From Desulfovibrio gilichinskyi (lineage in GTDB: Bacteria; Desulfobacterota; Desulfovibrionia; Desulfovibrionales; Desulfovibrionaceae), in the NCBI RefSeq assembly GCF_900177375.1, contig NZ_FWZU01000002.1:434001-498000 (forward strand): a stretch of 64,000 bases of DNA. Direction: 5' to 3'. Below the pieces are notes generated by a model. That model did not search any database and was not told the DNA's origin. It saw nothing but the letters and a program-made list of their open reading frames with translations. A program made the position numbers and the translations under genes. Below are positions 8,920 through 16,954 of this stretch, piece by piece (the stretch's first letter is position 1; each line of letters starts with the position of its first letter).

Positions 8920-9654
8920 TTAACCGCCAAGATAGGCTTTTTTAACTTCAGGATTTTCCATAAGTTCGGCAGAACTTCCCTGTGCAACTATTTCACCCGT
9001 ATCGAGAACATATCCTCTGTGCGCAAATTTAAGCGCAAGGTGTGCATTCTGTTCAATCAGCAGGATGGTAAGTCCCTCCTGATTGAGCTGCTTCAGGGTG
9101 CGGAACATGTCATACATAAGCAGCGGGGCAAGTCCCATTGAAGGTTCATCAAGCATGATGAACGTACACTTGGACATCAACGCCCGTCCTACAGCCAGCA
9201 TTTGCTGCTCGCCGCCGGAAAGTGATTCACTGCGCTGCTTTCTGCGTTCAGCAAGGCGTGGAAACAACGCGAATACTCTGTCGTAATCTCCACTGATTTC
9301 ATTTGCTGAATCTTTGCGTGCATATGTAGCGAGCTTAAGATTTTCTTCAACAGTCAGGTTCCCGAAAATATGCCTGCCTTCAGGAACAAGTGCCAAATGC
9401 AGATCGGAAATAATCGTATGGGGAGGAGTATCAAGAATGGATTCTCCTTTCCAAGTTATATCCCCACTGATTACTTTAGGTGCTTCCGGCGGTGGAAGGC
9501 GGCTTACTGATAGAAGCGTTGTGGTTTTACCGGCGCCGTTTGCACCGATAAGCGTGACAATTTCACCTTCATTAACATTAAAAGATATGCCGTGAAGTGC
9601 CTCAATGTTTCCGTATTTAACGCGGAGATCTTTGACTTCAAGTAGAGTATTCAA
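8920..9654 (-). CDS. livF: Branched-chain amino-acid ABC transporter, ATP-binding protein LivF
   Basis: This is one of the two cytoplasmic ATPases that drive uptake of leucine, isoleucine and valine. The Walker A is 'GANGAGKTT', the ABC signature 'LSGGEQQML', and the Walker B 'FIMLDEPSMGLAP'; the H-loop region is 'ILLIEQNAHLAL'. The length of 244 aa is typical. The start overlaps the livG stop by 4 bp. It is the last gene of livKHMGF and is followed by a strong terminator. Confidence 0.96.
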   Translation of the reverse strand: MNTLLEVKDLRVKYGNIEALHGISFNVNEGEIVTLIGANGAGKTTTLLSVSRLPPPEAPKVISGDITWKGESILDTPPHTIISDLHLALVPEGRHIFGNLTVEENLKLATYARKDSANEISGDYDRVFALFPRLAERRKQRSESLSGGEQQMLAVGRALMSKCTFIMLDEPSMGLAPLLMYDMFRTLKQLNQEGLTILLIEQNAHLALKFAHRGYVLDTGEIVAQGSSAELMENPEVKKAYLGG

Positions 9655-10418
9655 ATTGAATCATCTCCCAGGTATGCTTTAATAACAGTCGCACTGGACT
9701 GAATATGTTCAGGGGTTCCTTCGTCAATGGTGGTGCCGAAATCGATACATTTTATCCATGAACAAAGAGACATAACAACTTTCATCTGATGTTCAATCAT
9801 CAGAATAGTGATGTCGAACTCATCATGAATCCATTTAATGAGCGTTATCAGCCCTTCAACATCCGAAGAGTTGAGTCCCGCTGCCGGTTCATCCAGAAGG
9901 AGCAGTGACGGCTGAATTGACATGGCTCTGGCGATTTCTACTCTGCGCTGTAATCCGTAGGGCAGATTGGTAGGAAGTTCGTTCGCATACTGACGCAGGT
10001 CCATGAATTCAAGCAGTTCGGTTGAGATTCTCTCGATTTCTTTTTCTCTGAGAAGGTAGTTCTTGCTGCGTAAAATCGCATCAAAGAAACCGTATCCCAT
10101 GCGGTAATGCTGGGCGATGCGGATATTATCCAAAACGGTCATATCATTCCAGAGACGTATGTTCTGGAAGGTACGGGCTACTCCAAGAGTTGTAACCTGA
10201 TGCGGTTTCAAACCTTTGGTAGGTGTTCCGTTAAGAGTAATCTTTCCTTCTGTAGGCTGATAGAATCCGGAGATCAGGTTGAAGATAGTAGTCTTGCCGG
10301 CTCCGTTCGGTCCGATAAGGCTCGTCAGAGAACCTTCTTCAAGTTCAATATTAAAATCTGATACGGCTTGTAATCCACCGAATCTTTGAGTGAGTCCATT
10401 TATGCTTAAAAGCGACAT
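9651..10418 (-). CDS. livG: Branched-chain amino-acid ABC transporter, ATP-binding protein LivG
   Basis: This is the second ATPase subunit, 255 aa. The Walker A is 'GPNGAGKTT', and the signature loop is the variant 'LPYGLQRRVEIARAM', which is usual for LivG rather than LSGGQ. The Walker B is 'LLLLDEPAAGL' with the H-loop 'ILMIEHQM'. The region 'VARTFQNIRLW' with the Q-loop is a LivG hallmark. A clear 'aaggag' ribosome site precedes the ATG, and the stop overlaps livF. Confidence 0.96.
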   Translation of the reverse strand: MSLLSINGLTQRFGGLQAVSDFNIELEEGSLTSLIGPNGAGKTTIFNLISGFYQPTEGKITLNGTPTKGLKPHQVTTLGVARTFQNIRLWNDMTVLDNIRIAQHYRMGYGFFDAILRSKNYLLREKEIERISTELLEFMDLRQYANELPTNLPYGLQRRVEIARAMSIQPSLLLLDEPAAGLNSSDVEGLITLIKWIHDEFDITILMIEHQMKVVMSLCSWIKCIDFGTTIDEGTPEHIQSSATVIKAYLGDDSI

Positions 10419-10452
10419 ATATTCTCCTTTTCGCGGGGTGTAATGATATTAT

Positions 10453-11529
10453 CTACTTAAATTTGTAGAATTTTTTCAGCCCCGGGAATAGGTCTGGCAG
10501 TTCTTTGTTACCCATCAGTCCTTCCGGCCTGAACTGCATCAGCAGGATCAGAGTCAGCGGGATTAAAACCCACTTCCATACCTGACTTAAGTGGTATGTT
10601 GCCGGAAGAATATTAACTAAATGCAGGCCCGTATCTATAGCCGGAATGATGAATCTGAGAAGTTCAAGCATAACGGTAAATAGAATAGCGGAAAGAACAG
10701 ATCCGCCGAGGGACCCCATTCCGCCGAGATAGACCATGACCAGACATTCGGTTGATTTCATAATGTTGAAGGACTGGGGGTTAACATATCCAAGAACATG
10801 AGCAAACAGAGCTCCTGCAACACCGGCAAGACCTGATGAAAGCATAAAAGCCGCCATCTTCATCTTGTTAGTGTTAACACTCATAATCTCAGCTGCAACT
10901 TCATCCTGAGAAATGGCCATGATGCCTTTCCCGTAAGTTGAAGAAACAAATCTGCGAATCATCCAGATACTCATGAATGTTCCGAGGATAACCCAGATCA
11001 TCATCCATGGGATATTGACCACGTCAGTCATTGCGTTAACCACTCGTTTCATTCCCATAAAGCCGCGTGGTCCGCCGATTACGTCAATATTTTCAATTGC
11101 GGATATAACCATATAGTTAGCCGCAATTGTAATAATGGCGAGGTAGTCACCGCGTGTTTTAAATGAGGGAATTGCGACGATGAGTCCGGTTATGCCTGCT
11201 ACAACACCTGAGATGATAACTATGATGGGGAAACCCACAATAGCCAGATTTGGCGGGAGTAAAGGTGCTCCGAAAATGCTGTTCTGAGAAAAGAAAATTA
11301 CACTCAGAATAGATGAGACATATGCTCCGACACACATAAATCCGGCATGGCCGCAAGAGAACTCGCCCATGTATCCATTAACCACGTTTAAACTGGCTGA
11401 TAATATTATATTTATGCCGATGAACATGAGCACCGACTGAATATAAAAATCCAGTGCGCCTATCTGTGAAAGGACCACCAAAATAAGGGCCATTCCCCAT
11501 AATCCGATATTAAAGCTGTACTTTTGCAT
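10453..11529 (-). CDS. livM: Branched-chain amino-acid ABC transporter permease LivM
   Basis: This inner-membrane permease has about ten hydrophobic segments; the central 'GDYLAIITIAANYM' and 'SGLAGVAGALFAH' regions are typical of LivM. I chose the ATG at 11529 (MQKYSF, 358 aa). An in-frame GTG at 11574 would extend it 15 residues into livH, but no ribosome site supports it. The conserved loop 'GGMGSLGGSVLSA' is the cytoplasmic contact with the ATPases. It lies between livH and livG in one operon. Confidence 0.93.
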   Translation of the reverse strand: MQKYSFNIGLWGMALILVVLSQIGALDFYIQSVLMFIGINIILSASLNVVNGYMGEFSCGHAGFMCVGAYVSSILSVIFFSQNSIFGAPLLPPNLAIVGFPIIVIISGVVAGITGLIVAIPSFKTRGDYLAIITIAANYMVISAIENIDVIGGPRGFMGMKRVVNAMTDVVNIPWMMIWVILGTFMSIWMIRRFVSSTYGKGIMAISQDEVAAEIMSVNTNKMKMAAFMLSSGLAGVAGALFAHVLGYVNPQSFNIMKSTECLVMVYLGGMGSLGGSVLSAILFTVMLELLRFIIPAIDTGLHLVNILPATYHLSQVWKWVLIPLTLILLMQFRPEGLMGNKELPDLFPGLKKFYKFK

Positions 11530-11548
11530 TATTTCGATTCCGGTACTT

Positions 11549-12457
11549 CTAAATCTTGGTTGTCTTGGCAACACCGAAGATTCCTGTTGGTTTTATCCAA
11601 AGAATCATCAGCAAAATTGAGAATGCAAAAAGATCTCTGTATGTGGAGGGGAAAACAGCAACAACTCCTACCTCGATAAATCCAAGCAGGAACCCTCCCA
11701 GAAATGCTCCGCGAATATCTCCAATTCCTCCGACCACGGCGGCAATAAAGGCTTTCCAGCCGATGAGTGCACCCATATACGGTTCAAGGATAGGGTAAGA
11801 CATGGCAAACAAAAGTCCGGCAAGACCCGCCATGGCTGATCCGAGAACAAAGGTAAAGACAATTACACTGTCTATGGGAATGCCCATGAGCGGGATAGCG
11901 AATTTGTCGTATGAAATACCGCGCATTGCCATCCCGATTTTGGTGCGGGTGACAATAAATTCAAGAAGAAAGAAGACCGCGATTGCGGCAAAGATTACAA
12001 TAATTTTCAGGTTGGTGACCGAAATATTTCCATACGTGTAAACTACTTTATCCAGCAGCTCAGGAAATTTTTTACGGCTTGCTCCAAGCAGAGCCAGGTT
12101 ACCGTTTTCAAGTATCAGACCGCACATCAAAGCTGTAATAACAACATACAACCTGTGAGCTCCTTTTCTTCTGAGAGGACGGTAAGCAATCCTTTCCAGA
12201 GTAACTCCTACTGCTGCAGTCAGCAGCATGGTGAGCGGAACTGTAAGAGCTAATGTCATCCACGGGCTGAAGTCGACGATACCGAGAAAAAAAGTAGCTA
12301 CAAAAAATGCGATGTACGCTCCGACCATGAAAATATCGCCGTGAGCGAAGTTAATCAGGAGCAGAACACCGTAAACCAGTGTGTATCCGAGAGCAATCAG
12401 GGCGTAAAAGCTTCCCCATTGCAAGGCATTAAGCAGGTTCTGGATGAGGATATCCAC
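11549..12457 (-). CDS. livH: Branched-chain amino-acid ABC transporter permease LivH
   Basis: This second permease (302 aa) has the LivH N-terminus 'ALQWGSFYALIALGYTLVYG', the motif 'NFAHGDIFMVGAY', and the ATPase-contact loop 'GGIGDIRGAFLGG'. The start codon is GTG, with 'agagga' about ten bases upstream; an ATG in the spacer is out of frame. It begins 206 bp after livK, beyond a stem-loop that may reduce read-through, so livK would be made in excess over the membrane parts. Confidence 0.94.
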   Translation of the reverse strand: MDILIQNLLNALQWGSFYALIALGYTLVYGVLLLINFAHGDIFMVGAYIAFFVATFFLGIVDFSPWMTLALTVPLTMLLTAAVGVTLERIAYRPLRRKGAHRLYVVITALMCGLILENGNLALLGASRKKFPELLDKVVYTYGNISVTNLKIIVIFAAIAVFFLLEFIVTRTKIGMAMRGISYDKFAIPLMGIPIDSVIVFTFVLGSAMAGLAGLLFAMSYPILEPYMGALIGWKAFIAAVVGGIGDIRGAFLGGFLLGFIEVGVVAVFPSTYRDLFAFSILLMILWIKPTGIFGVAKTTKI

Positions 12458-12612
12458 AGTCGGTCATTCCTCTTCTTAGTTAAAAGTTCTGGCATTGAAC
12501 TTTTTGATTAATTTTCGTCGCAGCAGGCATGGGCCTTCAGCGGGTACTCTAGTTGAGAAGCTGTACTTATACGGAATCTGTTGATTGGTCGAGATAATAT
12601 TCTGTGTAAAGT

Positions 12613-12648
12613 CAAACGGCAGAAGAAAATTCTCTTCTGCCGTTTGAA
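12613..12648 (-). terminator. Intercistronic stem-loop between livK and livH
   Basis: A stem of about 13 bp (caaacggcagaag / cttctgccgtttg, one small interruption) with an A/T loop lies just after the livK stop. It lacks a long T-run. It is therefore more likely a partial terminator or an mRNA-stabilising hairpin than a full stop, which suits a gene for an abundant binding protein. Confidence 0.65.
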
Positions 12649-12663
12649 GGTTAATAATTACAT

Positions 12664-13845
12664 TTAGGGGCAAACTGATTCTGCGAATACAAACTGACCA
12701 TTTTCATCAATGCGAACAACAACTGCGCATTTGATAGGATCACCCTGTTCGTCAAATTTCATTGACCCTGTGATTCCTGCGAATTCTTTTACGCTGCTCA
12801 GAGCATCGCGAATAGCTTTGCGTTCTGCTTTAACGTCAGAGTTGTAAGAGCCTGCATCCTGAATTGCCTGAAGGACAAGACGGGTTGCGTCCCATGTGAG
12901 AGCTGCTACGTCGTCAGGAGTTTCACCGAATTTAGCACTGTAGCGGTCGATGAATTCTTTAGTGGCTCCCTTCGCTCCGGCAGCTGCGTAATGAGTAGAG
13001 AAAAACTGACCTATGCAGTCTTTACCGCAAAGAGTCATAAGCTCAGAAGAGCCCCAAGCATCAGAACCCATGAAAGGTCCGGTCCAGCCTAGGTCATGAG
13101 CCTGTTTAACAATCAGAGCAACCTGATTATAGTTGTCAGGGACAAAAATGAAATCAGGTTTGGAATTGATGATTTTTGTGAGCTGAGCTGAGAAGTCCTG
13201 ATCTTTTGTACCGTGAGATTCAAAAGCCACAACGGTTCCGGCTCCGTTTTTCTTTTCCCATACGTCTTTGAATATTTCAGCTAGACCTTTTGAATAGTCA
13301 TTTGAAATATCGAAGAGTACTGCAGCGGTTGTTGCTTTAAACTGCTTGGAAGCAAAGTTTACAGCAACAGGGCCCTGGAAAGGATCAAGGAAGGCAGCGC
13401 GGAAAACCCAAGGACGGTCTTTAGTGGTGTCAGGGTTGGTAGACCACGGAGAAACCATCGGCGTGTGGTTGTCGTTGCAAGTTCCACCTGCAGGAACAGC
13501 CTGCTTGGAGGAGTTAGGTCCTATGATTGCAACAACTCCATCCTGCTCAATAAGCTTAAGAGCAACGTTAACTGCTGATTCAGCTTTTGATTCGTTGTCT
13601 TCATAATAAAATTCGAGAGGGATCTTTTTGCCTGCGACTTCAAGGCCGCCCTGACTGTTGATTTCTTCCTTGAGCATTTCTGCCGCATTTTTGGAAGCTT
13701 CACCGACTTTAGGAATATCTCCTGTAAGGGGGATATTGAAGCCGATTTTGATCTTCTCTTCATCTTTAGAACAACCTGTCAGAATGATGAACGCTAAGGA
13801 CATCACCATGACAACTAAAACCGTTCTTAAAATCATTTTACTCAT
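12664..13845 (-). CDS. livK: Branched-chain amino-acid ABC transporter substrate-binding lipoprotein
   Basis: This is a 393-residue type-I periplasmic binding protein. The signal peptide ends in the lipobox 'IILTGC', so C25 should be lipidated and tether the protein. The start of the mature part, 'IKIGFNIPLTGDIPKVGEASKNA', and the later 'AIIGPNSSKQAVPAG' and 'GSDAWGSSELM' fit the Leu/Ile/Val-binding family. A strong 'aggagg' site precedes the ATG. It is the first gene of the liv operon. The exact ligand cannot be read from the sequence, since this family also binds other amides and amino acids. Confidence 0.92.
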   Translation of the reverse strand: MSKMILRTVLVVMVMSLAFIILTGCSKDEEKIKIGFNIPLTGDIPKVGEASKNAAEMLKEEINSQGGLEVAGKKIPLEFYYEDNESKAESAVNVALKLIEQDGVVAIIGPNSSKQAVPAGGTCNDNHTPMVSPWSTNPDTTKDRPWVFRAAFLDPFQGPVAVNFASKQFKATTAAVLFDISNDYSKGLAEIFKDVWEKKNGAGTVVAFESHGTKDQDFSAQLTKIINSKPDFIFVPDNYNQVALIVKQAHDLGWTGPFMGSDAWGSSELMTLCGKDCIGQFFSTHYAAAGAKGATKEFIDRYSAKFGETPDDVAALTWDATRLVLQAIQDAGSYNSDVKAERKAIRDALSSVKEFAGITGSMKFDEQGDPIKCAVVVRIDENGQFVFAESVCP

Positions 13846-13990
13846 TCTTTCCTCCTGAAATTTGTAGAAAAAACAAAATCATCACTTGATGATGAAAATT
13901 ATCGCAAATATATGTTTTTAAAAAGACATTTTTGAAAAAAAAGTTAAATTTTTTTCGTTGTTTAATTAAATCAATATGTTATGATATTTT

Positions 13991-14028
13991 AGTATTGATA
14001 ACGCCGTTATTTTGTCAATATCAATACT
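13991..14028. promoter_or_regulatory. Candidate operator: nested inverted repeat upstream of livK
   Basis: The arms AGTATTGATA and TATCAATACT are perfect reverse complements separated by 18 bp. Inside lies a second near-palindrome, TAACGcCGTTA (13999-14009). It sits 146 bp upstream of the livK start. Its function is inferred from symmetry and place only. Confidence 0.5.
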
Positions 14029-14332
14029 TTTTATACTAACTATCTTAATTTAAAAGATTAAATAAATTTATAGGTGATAAATAAGATTTTTTAAAGGATA
14101 AATGCTTTTGAATAGAGATTTTTTTTAAAGAGATATTAAGCAGAATAATTACACAATACTGAAAATGGCTGCTATATATTTCGATATTGTAAAAAATGTG
14201 TATAAAGAGAAATTATAAAAAATGAATAGTAAACAATTATTGTTTTAGTTATTTTTATTGAACTGTTTTAATCGGTATTAAATTCTAGATATGCTTTAAA
14301 TTGTAGGATTTTAAAGGGTTAAAAGACAAATA

Positions 14333-14364
14333 AAAATCCGGCAAGCTTTTACCTGCCGGATTTT
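14333..14364 (-). terminator. Terminator of the chemoreceptor gene
   Basis: The 11-bp stem aaaatccggca / tgccggatttt has an A/T tail on both sides. It lies 38 bp past the stop of the methyl-accepting protein. Confidence 0.85.
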
Positions 14365-14401
14365 ACAATTTTAGGAATTAGTCGATTGGACAATCAATTA
14401 T

Positions 14402-16468
14402 CTAAAGTTTAACACGATCCATCATTTCCTGAAGTGACTTTGCTTGCATATCTAAATCTCTCACAGCCATTTCAAGCTGTCTTGAACTTTCGAGATTTTG
14501 CTCTCCAGCCTGTTTGATACTGCCAAGAGCTACCGCCACTTGATCAAGTCCGGCTAACTGCTCCTGACTTGAAGCCGCAATCTGTGCAGAGGATTGAGCT
14601 GACTGATTGATAACTGCACTTAAACTAAGGATGGATTCTCCTGTCTGGGATGATAGGTTTGCGCCTACTTCAACAGCCTTTCCGCCTTCCTCGGTAATCA
14701 TAACGGCAGAGCTGGTAGCTTTTTGAATGTCTGCAAGTATGGATTGAATTTGAGCGACAGACTGTTTTGACTGGTCAGAAAGGTTCCTGATTTCGCGCGC
14801 GACAACCGTGAATCCTTTTCCTTCTTCCCCTGCCTTAGATGCCTCGATGGAAGCGTTTACAGCGAGAATGTTGGACTGGTCTGCAAGGTCATTAACTACA
14901 TAAATAATGTCACCTATGTGTTGAGACTGCTCGGCAAGCTTTACAATGCTTGTAGCAATTGTATCCATTTGAAGTTTAATGTTCATCATTCCTGATGCAG
15001 CGTCTTCAGAAGCTTTTTGTCCTTGCTGAGATGTTCTGACTGCTTTGCGGGCGACATCGGCTACTTGCCTTGATTTTTCATTTGAAAGGTGAGCTGTTTG
15101 TTTAACCTCTTCAACAGTAGCGTTTGTTTCAGCTACTGCGCTTGCTGTTTCGGCAGCACTTGCTGTCAGTTCTGCTGAAGCTGCTGAAATTTGGCTGAGC
15201 GATGAAGACAAAATGCTGACAGTATCATGAATTTTTCTATTATCGTCTTTGAGGTTCTCAACCATGCGGGCAAGAGCTTTTCCGATGGTGTCATGCTCTG
15301 ATCGCGGCGTTACTTCCAGGGTCAGATCAGAATCTGCAATTCTTTCCATGGCCTCAGTCATTATTTTCAGCGAAGCAGCCATTTTGTTAAAAGCTTTTGA
15401 CAGCAGACCGAGTTCATCAGTTCTGTCGGTATCATCAATTCCTTCCGGCATGTCCCCTTCAGCAATTTTATATGCGGCATTAACAACTTTCTTAAGCGGG
15501 ATAGTTATGTTTCGTCCTATTATTATAGCGGAAATGCCACCTAGTAAAATTGCACATAAGCCTGCAAGATAGACATTAGTCTTAGCACTGGTATTGCGAG
15601 CTTGCAGTTCAGGGCCAAGTTTGTCCTGATCCGCAATCACAGAGTCCTTGGCCTGCTTGATTGCTGCTTCCATTTTAGGTCCAAGTTTATCAAGCTCAGA
15701 ATCTATCAAATCGTTCCGCTTTTCTGTAAGAGTGGTAAACTGCAATAATATTTGGATATATGATTTGCTGGTATTAATTATCTCATCCAGTTTTTTGCGG
15801 TTACCTGCTTCTAAAATTTGTGACAGTTGGCTTGTAATGGTATCAAGCTCAGCCATTTCTTTAAGCGATTTTTTTATGTGGTCATTATCGCTGTCGCCTA
15901 GGAATTTAGCTGCGTAAAGTCGTCCAAGAACCAGATGTCTGATTCCCCTCGCACACCAGAAAAGGGCTTTAGAATTTTTTTCTGATTTGCCTAAGCTGTT
16001 AATTATCTGTCCGAAATAGTTTTCCATGAGATCGCCTTTCGGAATCAACTCGTTAGTTGCTAAAGTGGAACGGAGAGTTTGCGATCTTGCTACTTCTGTA
16101 AAACTTTCTTCATACACGTCAATCATCTGTTTAACGTCGAGTATTTTAGAAATTCTATCTTGAGTTGAAAAACTTTTTTCTGCGGAGTCAATCAGATGAA
16201 GTAATTTTTGTATGTTTGCAAAATGTTTTTCTTTATATTCATTCTTGTCAGTTATGATAAAATCTTTGACGCAGGTAGTGGCTTCAAGCAGGGTAACTTG
16301 AATTTCACTGATTAAATTTGATTCTCGCGCATAGTTCCGGTAAGTTGTGAAACCTTCAGATGAAGTGTTAAGAGCTTTTAGCGATTCAAAACTTACACCT
16401 CCGAACAAGATGGCTACAATAACAAAACTGGAGAATATTTTTTGGCCTACTGTTAACCGTTTAAGCAT
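14402..16468 (-). CDS. Methyl-accepting chemotaxis protein
   Basis: This is a 688-residue membrane receptor. Transmembrane helix 1 is at about 10-28, followed by a long helical periplasmic sensor (about 30-297) without cysteine or PAS signs, transmembrane helix 2 at about 299-318, a HAMP linker at about 319-371, and the coiled-coil signalling domain to the end. The hairpin tip reads 'DQSNILAVNASIEASKAGE', somewhat divergent from the usual QTNLLALNAAIEAARAGE but still suited to CheA/CheW binding. The ligand is unknown; the sensor is consistent with a helical-bundle fold. It lies 159 bp downstream of the lipoprotein and HPt-aminotransferase genes on the same strand and ends with its own terminator. 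Confidence 0.94.
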   Translation of the reverse strand: MLKRLTVGQKIFSSFVIVAILFGGVSFESLKALNTSSEGFTTYRNYARESNLISEIQVTLLEATTCVKDFIITDKNEYKEKHFANIQKLLHLIDSAEKSFSTQDRISKILDVKQMIDVYEESFTEVARSQTLRSTLATNELIPKGDLMENYFGQIINSLGKSEKNSKALFWCARGIRHLVLGRLYAAKFLGDSDNDHIKKSLKEMAELDTITSQLSQILEAGNRKKLDEIINTSKSYIQILLQFTTLTEKRNDLIDSELDKLGPKMEAAIKQAKDSVIADQDKLGPELQARNTSAKTNVYLAGLCAILLGGISAIIIGRNITIPLKKVVNAAYKIAEGDMPEGIDDTDRTDELGLLSKAFNKMAASLKIMTEAMERIADSDLTLEVTPRSEHDTIGKALARMVENLKDDNRKIHDTVSILSSSLSQISAASAELTASAAETASAVAETNATVEEVKQTAHLSNEKSRQVADVARKAVRTSQQGQKASEDAASGMMNIKLQMDTIATSIVKLAEQSQHIGDIIYVVNDLADQSNILAVNASIEASKAGEEGKGFTVVAREIRNLSDQSKQSVAQIQSILADIQKATSSAVMITEEGGKAVEVGANLSSQTGESILSLSAVINQSAQSSAQIAASSQEQLAGLDQVAVALGSIKQAGEQNLESSRQLEMAVRDLDMQAKSLQEMMDRVKL

Positions 16469-16627
16469 GGTACGACTGTTCCTTTGAGAGTGTTATTCTG
16501 TGCATGTAATAAGATTTGTATCTTTTTATCTGTTTATAATAAAAAGCTATTGCTGAAATCAGATTTTTATCTACGACAGCGTGTTGTCACTTGCAAGACG
16601 TTAAATTCAGTCTTTTTCTGTTACAGT

Positions 16628-16942
16628 TTATTCGTAATTACCGTCGCAGTATTCATTACATTTATCCCCGACAGCTTCGAAAATAGGAAGACAGTTTTGT
16701 AATCCCATCTGGTTGTCATATTGTTTCTGAACACTTTCACAGCCAGCTCTGCATTCTGCAGCGGAAGAGTAATCTTTCAAAAGCACGGCTGAGTATTGCT
16801 CGCAAAGATCTCCTTGCACATCACAGCTTGATTCCGTGGAAAAGGAACGGCAATAGGATTTTACTCCTTGCATGGTCGGAGCGTGAGTGGAGCATCCGGA
16901 CAATAAACCTAAAACACATAAGATCAGAATTATTCTGTTCAT
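16628..16942 (-). CDS. Small cysteine-rich lipoprotein
   Basis: This 104-residue protein has a lipobox 'LLSGC' (C17), so it should be lipid-anchored outside the inner membrane. The short mature part has eight further cysteines in a spaced pattern, probably four disulfides. No family is recognised. An 'aaggag' site immediately follows the stop of the upstream HPt-aminotransferase gene (12 bp between genes), so the two are translated from one mRNA. Its place between that gene and a chemoreceptor suggests, but does not show, a sensory role. Confidence 0.75.
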   Translation of the reverse strand: MNRIILILCVLGLLSGCSTHAPTMQGVKSYCRSFSTESSCDVQGDLCEQYSAVLLKDYSSAAECRAGCESVQKQYDNQMGLQNCLPIFEAVGDKCNEYCDGNYE

Positions 16943-16954
16943 CTGAACTCTCCT

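Larger units (their letters stand above)
13846..14401. other. AT-rich livK upstream region
   Basis: This 556-bp gap holds the livK promoter region at one end and the chemoreceptor terminator at the other. A nested inverted repeat at 13991-14028 is the only clear regulatory candidate. The rest is A/T homopolymer-rich, with no supported gene. Confidence 0.5.
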
